A stretch of 64,000 nucleotides of DNA, taken from Sorangium cellulosum. Its GTDB lineage: Bacteria > Myxococcota_A > Polyangia > Polyangiales > Polyangiaceae. The notes beneath the pieces were generated by a model. That model was not told the DNA's origin and did no database searches. It saw only the letters and a program-made list of their open reading frames with translations. Made by a program: the position numbers and the translations under genes. The DNA lies in contig NZ_CP012673.1 in NCBI RefSeq assembly GCF_002950945.1, forward strand, positions 3,638,501-3,702,500. Reading direction: 5' to 3'. This document shows positions 32,944 through 42,694 of the stretch, in pieces (position 1 is the first letter of the stretch; every line of letters starts with the position of its first letter).

Positions 32944-34773
32944 ATGGAGCGTGTCATCGGCATTGACCTTGGCACCACGAACTCGTGCGTTGCCATCGTC
33001 GAGGAGGGCGTCCCGACCGTCATCCCGAATCGCGGTGGGTACAAGACGACGCCGTCCATGGTGGCGATCACCGAGGCCGGCAAGCGGCTCTGCGGGCACA
33101 TCGCGAAGCGGCAGGCGATCACGAACGCCGAGAACACGGTCTACGCCGCCAAGCGGCTGATCGGCCGCAAGTGGTCGTCCCCCCAGGTGAAGAACGCGAT
33201 CTTGACCGCCTCGTACAAGATCGTCGAGGGGCCGCACGGCGACGTCCGCATCCAGCTGCGCGACAAGACGTACTCGGTCCCCGAGATCAGCGCGATGGTC
33301 CTCCAGGAGATGAAGCTGTTCGCGGAGGACTACCTCAACGAGCCGATCACGAAGGCGGTGATCACCGTCCCCGCGTACTTCAACGACAACCAGCGGCAGG
33401 CGACGAAGGACGCGGGCCAGATCGCGGGGCTCGACGTGATCCGCATCGTCAACGAGCCGACGGCGGCGGCGCTCGCGTACGGGTTCGGCAAGAACGTCGA
33501 GAAGACGATCGCCGTCTTCGACCTCGGCGGCGGGACGTTCGACATCTCGGTGCTCGAGATCGGCGCGGGCGGGGTCTTCAAGGTCATCGCCACCGCGGGC
33601 GACACGTTCCTCGGCGGCGAGGACTTCGACGCGCGGGTCATCGACTGGCTGGTGCAGGGCTTCAAGGAGCAGCACGACGTCGACCTGCGGCAGGACCGGA
33701 TGGCGCTCCAGCGGCTCAAGGACGCGGCCGAGAAGGCGAAGTGCGAGCTGTCGAGCGTGATCGAGACCGAGATCAACCTGCCGTTCATCATCTCCAGCGC
33801 CCGGAACGAGGCGCTCCACCTCCAGCGCACGCTCTCGCGGGCGACGCTCGAGGAGCTCTGCGAGGACCTCGTCGAGCGGTGCATCGAGATCTGCAGCCAG
33901 ACGCTCGAGGACGCGCGGCTCGATCGCGACGAGATCGAGGACGTCGTGCTCGTCGGCGGCATGACGCGCATGCCGAGGGTGCAGGAGGCGGTGCGCGACT
34001 TCTTCGAGCGCGAGCCGTGCAAGGGCGTGCACCCCGACGAGGTGGTCGCGCTCGGCGCGGCGGTGCAGGGCGCGGCGCTCGTCGACGAGACGAAGCAGAT
34101 GATCCTGCTCGACGTCACCCCGCACGCGCTCGGCATCATGACCTTCGGGTCCAACTTCGAGGAGCTCATCCCGCAGAACACGACGGTGCCCACGAGCCGG
34201 TCGAAGATCTTCACCACGAGCCGCGACAACCAGACCGCGGTGAAGATCCTGGTCATGCAGGGCGAGCACCAGAAGGCGACGGACAACGAGCTGCTCGGCG
34301 AGTTCATCCTCACCGGCCTGCGCCGCGCCCCCAAGGGGCAGGTCGAGATCGAGGTCACGTTCGAGATCAACAGCGACGGCATCGTCTCGGTCAGCGCGAA
34401 GGACCTGGAGACGGGCCAGCAGCAGTCGATCCAGGTCACCGCGTCGAGCGGCCTCACGAAGGAGGAGGTCGGCGAGATGATGGAGGCCGCGAAGGAGTAC
34501 CTCGTCGATCGCCGCGCGAGCGATCAGTTCGAGGGCGTCCGGCAGGAGGCCGAGAAGCTCATCGCCGAGATCGAGCGGATGTTCCCGCAAGTCGAGCAGA
34601 TCGTGGCGTCCAGCGACTTCGGCCGAGACGCGATCGGGAAGGCGCGCGGGATCGTGGATCGCTCGCGCCAGGCCATCGGCCGCCGCGACGCCGCCGCGGT
34701 CAAGGAGCAGATGGAGGCGCTCTCGCGCACCCACCGGATGTTCAAGGGTGTCGTAGCCAGGCCGCAGGGGTGA
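32944..34773 (+). CDS. dnaK: Hsp70 chaperone (DnaK family)
   Basis: 609 residues, full length. ATP-dependent protein folding machine. The nucleotide domain has VIGIDLGTTNSCVAI, PAYFNDNQRQATKDAGQIAG, NEPTAAALAYGFG, FDLGGGTFDISVLEIG and VVLVGGMTRMPRVQ; the linker VLLDVT appears as ILLDVTPHALGI, followed by the beta substrate-binding domain and a helical lid. The C-terminus ends shortly after the lid without the usual long disordered tail. No grpE or canonical dnaJ is adjacent; instead it is flanked by the J-domain/winged-helix protein and by a protein carrying the same winged-helix-like domain. That suggests a specialised paralogue rather than the housekeeping DnaK (Myxococcus has several, such as SglK). 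Confidence 0.95.
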   Translation: MERVIGIDLGTTNSCVAIVEEGVPTVIPNRGGYKTTPSMVAITEAGKRLCGHIAKRQAITNAENTVYAAKRLIGRKWSSPQVKNAILTASYKIVEGPHGDVRIQLRDKTYSVPEISAMVLQEMKLFAEDYLNEPITKAVITVPAYFNDNQRQATKDAGQIAGLDVIRIVNEPTAAALAYGFGKNVEKTIAVFDLGGGTFDISVLEIGAGGVFKVIATAGDTFLGGEDFDARVIDWLVQGFKEQHDVDLRQDRMALQRLKDAAEKAKCELSSVIETEINLPFIISSARNEALHLQRTLSRATLEELCEDLVERCIEICSQTLEDARLDRDEIEDVVLVGGMTRMPRVQEAVRDFFEREPCKGVHPDEVVALGAAVQGAALVDETKQMILLDVTPHALGIMTFGSNFEELIPQNTTVPTSRSKIFTTSRDNQTAVKILVMQGEHQKATDNELLGEFILTGLRRAPKGQVEIEVTFEINSDGIVSVSAKDLETGQQQSIQVTASSGLTKEEVGEMMEAAKEYLVDRRASDQFEGVRQEAEKLIAEIERMFPQVEQIVASSDFGRDAIGKARGIVDRSRQAIGRRDAAAVKEQMEALSRTHRMFKGVVARPQG

Positions 34774-34798
34774 CGTGTGGCCGCGATGAGGGAAGACA

Positions 34799-36154
34799 AT
34801 GCGGTCCGTGCCGCCTGACTCCAAGACCCTGGACGCCTCCTGGGGGCTCGATGAGGCCGGCGAGCTCGACGACACCCAGCCGATCGTGTCGCAGGAGCTC
34901 CTCGGGCACCCCGGCTTCCCGCGCGAGGAGCCGAGCTCGCGTCGCGTGGACCGCGCGGACACGCCGCCGTCCGGCGTGCCCTATCCGCCGGACCCCGAGG
35001 GCAAGATCACGCTCCCGCCGCCGATCCCCGTCAGCGACTACGTGGCAAAGATGATGACCCGCCGTCCTCACTCGAGCTCCGAGATGACCGCCCAGCGGGG
35101 GCGCCAGTCCGAGGGCCCTCCAGAGGTCTACCCGCCCGTGCCGCCGCGCAAGACGATCCCGTGGGAGCCGCCGCCCGGCGGAGCCTTCCAGGGCAAACAC
35201 GGCGCGTCCACCCGCGAGCCCCCGCAGCTCGGCCTCGAGTGCGACGAGCCGGGGGTCCCGTCGCGGCCCGGCGGGCGGATGGGCTTCGGGTCGTTCGCCG
35301 AGCCGGAGTTCGACCTCGGCCCGGAGGTCGACGACGAGCTGATACGCGACTCGAGCCCGACGTTCCCGCACCGCTTCGGCGAGCTCGACTTCATGGACGG
35401 CCCGCCCATCGAGCCGCGGGGCGCCCGCATTCCGCCGGCGCCGCGGGGGCGAGCCGCCGGCGCGGACGACGTCGAGGGGCCGGGCATCGATTTCCGCCTC
35501 GACCTCGGGCTCGGCTTCGAGGAGCCGGGGCTGACGGCGGAGGAGCAGCCGATCACGCCGCCGCCGGGCACGCTCCGTTACGGCCTGATCGTCGAGGACG
35601 ACGAGCCCGCCTTTCGCGGCGGGACGGGCGCGCTCGCCGGCTCGACCTCGTACCGGGTCTCGGGCGACGGGCAGAGCGCGCCGCGTGCGCCGCGGCCGCT
35701 CGACTCGGATCGCGCCCCGGCGGCCTCCCACCGGGGAGACCGGGGGATCCATGCCCGCGCGACCGAGCCTCAGCTGAGCGCCCAGGGGCCGCGGGAGCAG
35801 ATGCAGCACCGGTTCGATCTGGGCGACTTCGGCGGCGCGCTCGTGCTCGCGGAGGGCCTGCTCGAGGAGAACCCGAAGGACTGGATGGCGCGGCAGTACG
35901 CCGACAGCTGCGTCGAGATGCTTCGTCAGATGTACCAGGCGCGCCTCGGCGACGGCTCGCGCGTGCTCCGCCTCGCGGTGTCTCCGGACCAGCTCCGCTC
36001 GCTGAACCTCGATCACCGCACCGGCTTCCTGCTCTCGTGCATCGACGGCTACAGCTCGATCGACGAGATCCTCGACGTGTCGGGCATGCAGATGCTCGAG
36101 GCCCTGCGCATCCTGTACGAGCTCGTGCAGGAGGGGATCGTCTGCAGCGCCTAG
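34799..36154 (+). CDS. Protein with C-terminal winged-helix-like domain shared with the J-domain protein
   Basis: 451 residues, 25 bases after dnaK with a GAGGGAAG ribosome site. Residues 1 to ~320 are Pro/Gly/Asp-rich and probably disordered. Residues ~330-375 form one or two TPR-like helices pairs (MQHRFDLGDFGGALVLAEGL). The last 70 residues, containing LAVSPDQLRSLNLDHRTGFL and SIDEILDVSGMQMLEALRIL then YELVQEGIV, align with the N-terminal domain of the J-domain protein two genes upstream (LRSL, FLLS.IDG, ..SGM, LR.L.E...IV). No enzymatic motif. Probably a partner or client adaptor of this DnaK; DNA binding by the domain is possible but unproven. Confidence 0.75.
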   Translation: MRSVPPDSKTLDASWGLDEAGELDDTQPIVSQELLGHPGFPREEPSSRRVDRADTPPSGVPYPPDPEGKITLPPPIPVSDYVAKMMTRRPHSSSEMTAQRGRQSEGPPEVYPPVPPRKTIPWEPPPGGAFQGKHGASTREPPQLGLECDEPGVPSRPGGRMGFGSFAEPEFDLGPEVDDELIRDSSPTFPHRFGELDFMDGPPIEPRGARIPPAPRGRAAGADDVEGPGIDFRLDLGLGFEEPGLTAEEQPITPPPGTLRYGLIVEDDEPAFRGGTGALAGSTSYRVSGDGQSAPRAPRPLDSDRAPAASHRGDRGIHARATEPQLSAQGPREQMQHRFDLGDFGGALVLAEGLLEENPKDWMARQYADSCVEMLRQMYQARLGDGSRVLRLAVSPDQLRSLNLDHRTGFLLSCIDGYSSIDEILDVSGMQMLEALRILYELVQEGIVCSA

Positions 36155-36261
36155 CTGCGGCTCGCTGAGCAGGGGCGCCTGCGGTCGCCCGCCGCGCGAT
36201 CGCCGCGCCGGCCCTCGGAGCGCGCCTTTGCGCGGCGGCGCGGGCTCGCTAGGGTGCACGG

Positions 36262-38321
<2,060 letters not shown>

Positions 38322-38325
<4 letters not shown>

Positions 38326-39293
38326 GCGCACCGGTGGAGGGCGGCGCGACACATCCCAGCGCGGCGGCCGGCCCGGAGGTCGAACCGCAGCGCGCCCGGC
38401 CGGCTGCGCGCCGCCCCGCCGTCCACGAGCGGCCCGGCGCGGTCGCCGCCTACTTCGGTTACCGGGCGCTCGCCTCGCTGCTCCTCGCGACCCCGCTGTC
38501 CGTGCTCGCGGCCCAGGTCGCTGGCGGGTACCCGGGCGGCGACGTGGTCCTGTTCGCGCCCGGCGGGCTGATGCTGGTCGAGGTCCAGCGCCTTGCCGCG
38601 GTCGCCGCCGCGGCCCTCGCGGCGCAGCTCGGCGTGGGCGCCCTGCTCGCCGCCGCGCTCGGGTTGATCCCGCTCGCCGCGCTCCTGGTCGCGCTGGCCA
38701 GGGAAGGTCCGCTCTCCGCGCACGAGGTGGGAGCCCGCGTCGCGCGCGCCCTCGGTCCGCTCGCGCTCCTCTGGGGCGTCGCGCTCGCGGCGGAGGTCGC
38801 GGCCGCCGCGCTCGTCCTGATGCCCGGGATGAGCGTGTGCGCGCAGCTCGCGGTCGCGCCCCGCACCCGCGACCTCGCGGCGGCCGGCGTCGCCGCGGCC
38901 GCGCTGGTGCCGGTCGCGGCCATCGGCCTGATCCACGACGTCGCGCGGGTCGCCGCCGTCGGCGAGCAGCGGGGCTTCTACGACGCCGTGGCGCGGGCCC
39001 TCGCGGCGCTCCAGGGCGCGCCCCTCGCGGCGGCCTGGGCGTACTCGTGGCGGGGGGCCCTCACGCTCGCCGCGTTCTCCGGCGCGGCGTGGGGCATCCA
39101 CGCCGCCGGCGCCGCCTCGGGGCCGCGCGTGGCCGCCGCGTTCGGCGCGCACCTCGCGGCGCTCGCCGTCGCGGCCGTTCTGCGGGCGTCGTGGCTCGCG
39201 GCCGCCCTGCGGCTGCTCGACCGCACCGCGCCGTCGCCGATGGCCGAGCCACCCGCCGACGCCGCGCCCGGGCGCGCTGACACGGGCGCCTGA
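38322..39293 (+). CDS. Polytopic membrane protein coupled to the M1 peptidase
   Basis: 323 residues, Ala/Leu-rich, with about six to seven hydrophobic segments after a ~40-residue Pro/Arg-rich N-terminus. Recognisable patches are few: YFGYRALASLLLATPLSVL, LIHDVARVAAVGEQRGFYDA and ALTLAAFSGAAWGIHAAG. The central pattern recalls membrane components of myxobacterial envelope systems, but I do not recognise a family. The GTG start overlaps the peptidase stop, so the pair is co-translated and probably works together. Confidence 0.7.
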
Positions 39294-39369
39294 GCACCGA
39301 AACCGCGGCGGTTCCCCGGGAGTTTTCAGGTGGGCGGCGTCAGGTGGGCGAGCGCGGTGAAGAAGTGCT

Positions 39370-39397
39370 TGACATGGGGCCAGGGCCGCGTAACGTA
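39370..39397 (+). promoter_or_regulatory. Promoter of tRNA-Phe
   Basis: Perfect TTGACA at 39370-39375, 16-base spacer, TAACGT at 39392-39397, about 46 bases before the mature tRNA 5' end. Strong housekeeping promoter candidate. Confidence 0.65.
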
Positions 39398-39442
39398 GCC
39401 CGCCCGTACCGAGCCCCGGCGCGAGTGCGGGGCACGCAGCAA

Positions 39443-39515
39443 GCCCAGGTAGCTCAGTTGGTAGAGCAGAGGATTGAAAATCCTCGTGTGGGCGGTTCGA
39501 TTCCGTCCCTGGGCA
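39443..39515 (+). tRNA. tRNA-Phe (anticodon GAA)
   Basis: 73 bases without encoded CCA. Acceptor GCCCAGG pairs with CCTGGGC; the D arm contains GCTCAGTTGGTAGAGC. The anticodon stem GAGGA/TCCTC closes the loop TTGAAAA with anticodon GAA at 39476-39478, and the T arm has GGTTCGATTCC. Discriminator base A. CCA must be added post-transcriptionally. Confidence 0.97.
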
Positions 39516-39865
39516 CTACCGTTCTCGTGTTGTTCCGGCGAGCAGGCGCCGCCGCGCTCTCCCCATGTCCTTGCGTGAGCGCTCCATACCGAGCGCTCCC
39601 ATGTGTTGCGGGATGATGCCTGTCCTGGCTCCGTTCGAGCAGCCTCATCTGGTGTTGCTGCCGTCGCGTCGGATGTGCCCGTGATCCAGAGGGCGCGCGG
39701 CGCCCTGCTCAAGGGGGCTTTCGCGTGTTTACTTACATCGGGTGACAGTGGAACTTGGTTCCGGTGCGGTAGCGATCCTGGTAAGGTGACGGGGGGACTA
39801 CTCGTTGCAACCTGAACACTCCGGAGGCGCTCCACGCAACTGCGCTTCCTCATGGAGGCTCCCTC
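39516..39865. other. Gene-free stretch between tRNA-Phe and the response regulator
   Basis: About 350 bases with no convincing gene. Tail ends of tRNA genes are common integration sites, but I see no integrase or duplicated tRNA 3' end within the window. Confidence 0.45.
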
Positions 39866-40351
39866 ATGGCCGATCGTCGTGTCGACTCCTCGCGAAAGAG
39901 CTCTCCGGAAACGGCCTCCGCTTCCGACTCGGCGCCGCGGAGCCGGCCGACCGCGCCAAGTACGTCGACCAGCGAGGCCACGCGGAAGAAGAAGATCCTG
40001 GTCGTGGACGACTCGCTGACTTCGCTCCTGTCCCAGCAGCTGACGCTCGGCGCGGACGACTATGACATCGTCATCGCGCGCAACGGCAAGGAGGCCATCG
40101 CGAAGGCGGTGGCGGAGCGCCCCGATCTCATCCTGATGGACGTCGTGATGCCCGCCATGGACGGTTTCCAGGCCTGCCGGTGGCTCCGCGCGTTCGACGC
40201 CACGAAGACCGTCCCCATCATCATGATGACGACGAGGAGCGATCAGACGAGCATCAAGGTCGGCTTCGCCAACGGGTGCACCGACTACCTCATCAAGCCG
40301 TTCGACAGCGATACGCTGCTCAAGGTCGTCCGCACCCACATCGGCGAATAG
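39866..40351 (+). CDS. Single-domain response regulator (CheY/PilG-like)
   Basis: 161 residues. A ~40-residue Ser/Thr/Pro-rich N-terminal extension precedes one receiver domain: KKILVVDDSLTSLL (acidic pocket), phospho-acceptor Asp92 in LILMDVVMPAMDGF, the Thr in IIMMTTRSDQ and the Lys in DYLIKPFDSD. No output domain, so it signals by protein contact, as with CheY, or relays phosphate for a hybrid kinase. ATG 39866 has GGAGG seven bases upstream. The Ser-rich extension is unusual for this class. Confidence 0.9.
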   Translation: MADRRVDSSRKSSPETASASDSAPRSRPTAPSTSTSEATRKKKILVVDDSLTSLLSQQLTLGADDYDIVIARNGKEAIAKAVAERPDLILMDVVMPAMDGFQACRWLRAFDATKTVPIIMMTTRSDQTSIKVGFANGCTDYLIKPFDSDTLLKVVRTHIGE

Positions 40352-40458
40352 GCGCCCTTGCCCAGTGGCGCGCTCGGCGTCAGGGGCGGCGCTGCGTCAA
40401 GCGGGCCGCGGGAAGGCCGCGCGGCCCGCCGTGTGCGCGGCGCGGGGGCGCCCGGCGA

Positions 40459-40794
40459 TCAGAAGGCGAGCAAGAACATGAGTTCGACGTCGCGGCCCGC
40501 ACAGCTGCCCAGGTTCTCCGCCTCTCGGCTGCACCCGTCGATATCGACGTCGTCGCCGCGGCACTCGAACTCGCTCTCGACGCAGGCGATGGCCTCGTCG
40601 AACTGGTCCTCGCAGCCCTCCTCCACCGCGGCCCTCTCGGCATCTTCGAGGTTGTCGATGCAGTCCTCCTCGTCGTTCGGGCTGCAGTCTCCAGTGCAAT
40701 CGCACTTGTCCTCGCACAACCCCGAGATCGAGCCTCCACAGCCGGGAATCGCCGCGAGCGCGGCGGCGAGCGTGAACGAATAGGCGAGCTTCAA
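40459..40794 (-). CDS. Small Cys-rich lipoprotein
   Basis: 111 residues from a TTG start at 40794, supported by GGAGGAGA a few bases upstream and by a signal peptide starting immediately (LAYSFTLAAALAAIPGC). Lipidation is likely at the Cys of IPGC. The mature part is acidic with about ten Cys (GLCEDKCDCTGDCSPND, EDCIDN, EEGCEDQ, ACVESEFEC, DGCSREAENLGSCAG), suggesting a disulfide-stabilised module. No known family. It is a start-codon case that automatic callers may miss or truncate. Confidence 0.75.
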   Translation of the reverse strand: MKLAYSFTLAAALAAIPGCGGSISGLCEDKCDCTGDCSPNDEEDCIDNLEDAERAAVEEGCEDQFDEAIACVESEFECRGDDVDIDGCSREAENLGSCAGRDVELMFLLAF

Positions 40795-40846
40795 GGGTGT
40801 CTCCTCCAGCCTTGTGGCGCAGCGCGCGAGCGCGATGACGCCGATC

Positions 40847-40875
40847 GTCCTATCGCGTCCGTGAAGGAGGTACAA
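40847..40875 (-). promoter_or_regulatory. Possible promoter of the Cys-rich lipoprotein
   Basis: On the minus strand TTGTAC (40875-40870), 17-base spacer, TAGGAC (40852-40847), about 50 bases before the TTG start. The -10 is a poor match. Confidence 0.33.
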
Positions 40876-40982
40876 GCCGCACGTGCGCTGCGCGAGGCGC
40901 GCTGCGCGGCCCCGGCAGGGGCTCGCCGCCTCCGCCGGCGCGAGCCCGGCGCCGCCCGTGCGGGCACCGTGCCGCGCCCGGC

Positions 40983-41546
40983 TCAGTTCCGCTCGACGTC
41001 GCCGTTCTGCGCGGGCCAGAGCCGGCGGAAACCGACGCCGAGGAGGGTGCCGTCGTCGCGCTGGACCAGGCCGCCGAAGCGGCACTTCTCGACCAGCGTC
41101 CCCTCGGAGAGATCGCCGCCGTCCTGGAACCGGATGCGCTGGCCCTCGATGAGCGCGCCGAAGACACGCGCGTCGGCCGCGATGGCGCCGAGCGACTCCG
41201 AGGTGGGGGTGCGCAGCGGCGCGACGTCGTCGCGGTGCGCGCGGCGAACCACGCCCTGGGCAGCCCCCGGGCCAGCGCGTTCGATTCCGTTCATGGCGAA
41301 CGAAGTGGTCTCGGGGCTGTCGATCCACACGTCGACCACATCGCCGCGCCGGAACAGGACCACCCCGGCCAGCGTCGCGCCCCCGGAGGTCGTCAGCGTG
41401 ACCAGCTCGCCGGCGCCGGGCTCGGTCGAGGCGCGCCCGCCGAGGCGCTCCCGCACGACGTCCACGGTGGGCTTCGCCGGGCGGCGCGCCGCGACGGGGA
41501 TCAGCTGTCCCAGGTTGAGCAGCGGGAGAGAGAGCTTGCGCCTCAT
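40983..41546 (-). CDS. Conserved-looking protein of unknown function
   Basis: 187 residues from ATG 41546. Not recognised. Begins MRRKLSLPLLNLGQLIPVAA, and the middle is beta-rich (GELVTLTTSGGATLAGVVLF, DVVDVWIDSPETTSFAMNGI). It ends in a strand-loop series (RFQDGGDLSEGTLVEKC and QRDDGTLLGVGFRRLWP) that could be a small barrel such as a PilZ-like or SH3-like fold. No signal peptide and no catalytic pattern. Stands alone between the Cys-rich lipoprotein and the SH3b protein on the same strand. Confidence 0.65.
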   Translation of the reverse strand: MRRKLSLPLLNLGQLIPVAARRPAKPTVDVVRERLGGRASTEPGAGELVTLTTSGGATLAGVVLFRRGDVVDVWIDSPETTSFAMNGIERAGPGAAQGVVRRAHRDDVAPLRTPTSESLGAIAADARVFGALIEGQRIRFQDGGDLSEGTLVEKCRFGGLVQRDDGTLLGVGFRRLWPAQNGDVERN

Positions 41547-41714
41547 CGGTCCCACCCAGTCTACGCGAACCCGTGTCCGCGTGCCGGCGCACGCTCGACC
41601 CGCGCGGGATGACGCGGCGCGCAGAGGCGCCGAGGTCCACCTGACCGGCGCCACCTCGGAGGGCGCTGAGCCCTCGAATTCGCCGAGCGGCCGGTCAGGT
41701 CAACACGCCAGTCG

Positions 41715-42629
41715 CTAAAGCCCGATGGAGCCGCGGTACATCCACCCTGTCTTCCCTCGGTGCTCGACCTTGTACCAGTCGTTCTGCCGGCCAACGAGCT
41801 TGATGCGCGTCCCGCGGACGAGGCGCATGACCACCTCACCCTCCTTGGGCTGCGCGCGGACGAGCGCGGTATCCCAGCTGACGGTGGCCAGCCCGCTCGC
41901 GGCGGTCTCGCTCGTGGTCGTGCCTGCGCCCTTCTCCTGCTCTTCCTTGCTTGCCTCGCCCTTCGCAGCCGCTTCAGCGTCCGCTCCCGGCGGGTAGAAC
42001 GTCGCCGTGTAGACGAGCGAGTAACGGCGGTACTTGTGAGGGACCTCCTCCAAGGAGACGTTCGAGAACTCGCGCGCCGCGCACTGGAGGACGCCGCTGA
42101 TCGTCGCGGAGGGCAGGCTGGTCTTCTTCGACTTGACCACCTGAACCTCCTTTTTCTCGAAGTTGAGCTCGAAGCCGATCGGGAGCTTCCCGTCGAGGCC
42201 GGCCGCTGCGGGGCAACGGGCGAGCTCCTTCAGGCGAGGGAGCGCGACCGGATCGAACAGGAGCTCTCCGCAGTCCTCGACCCGCTTGCCCTTCTGGTCG
42301 GAGCAGCGCGTGATCCTGCCGGGACCGACCACGACCCGCTGCTCGTTCTTCGCCGCCGCGTCCGGCGGCCTGGCCTCGGGCTCCGCGCTCCCAGGGGCCG
42401 CGGGGGCCGCGGGCGCGGCGGAGGCCGTCGCGGTCTCGGCGGTGGCCTTGAGATCGCCAGGGACGCTCGGGCCGATGCGCACGCCGGCGATCCTCGGCCA
42501 CGCGATGCCGACGACGAACCCCACGAGCGCGATGACCCCGACCCGCGACCACACCGGCTGCTCCTCGCCGGGACGGGGGATCTCGACCGCCAGCGGGCGC
42601 TGCCGCTTCGCCATGTCCGCCTTCGCCAT
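41715..42629 (-). CDS. Membrane-anchored protein with C-terminal SH3b domain
   Basis: 304 residues from ATG 42629 (GTG 42650 and ATG 42614 are alternatives). A short cytoplasmic N-terminus, one membrane helix (VGVIALVGFVVGIAW), an Ala/Pro linker, then a middle domain of unknown type with two Cys (ITRCSDQKGKRVEDCGELLF). The middle region has PIGFELNFEKKEVQVVKSKK. The last ~60 residues are a bacterial SH3 domain (TALVRAQPKEGEVVMRLVRG, RQNDWYKVEHRGKTGWMYRG), which usually binds peptidoglycan or peptides. Probably periplasmic envelope sensing. Confidence 0.8.
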   Translation of the reverse strand: MAKADMAKRQRPLAVEIPRPGEEQPVWSRVGVIALVGFVVGIAWPRIAGVRIGPSVPGDLKATAETATASAAPAAPAAPGSAEPEARPPDAAAKNEQRVVVGPGRITRCSDQKGKRVEDCGELLFDPVALPRLKELARCPAAAGLDGKLPIGFELNFEKKEVQVVKSKKTSLPSATISGVLQCAAREFSNVSLEEVPHKYRRYSLVYTATFYPPGADAEAAAKGEASKEEQEKGAGTTTSETAASGLATVSWDTALVRAQPKEGEVVMRLVRGTRIKLVGRQNDWYKVEHRGKTGWMYRGSIGL

Positions 42630-42694
42630 GTCCAGCACGTCGCCTAGCACAGGTGGGACGCCAGAACGAAATAGTCCGTTCGCGCAGAGGCCCG

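Noticed and set aside
39443..39865. Integrated element at tRNA-Phe
   Set aside because: No integrase, no repeat of the tRNA 3' end and no excess of foreign-looking genes downstream.
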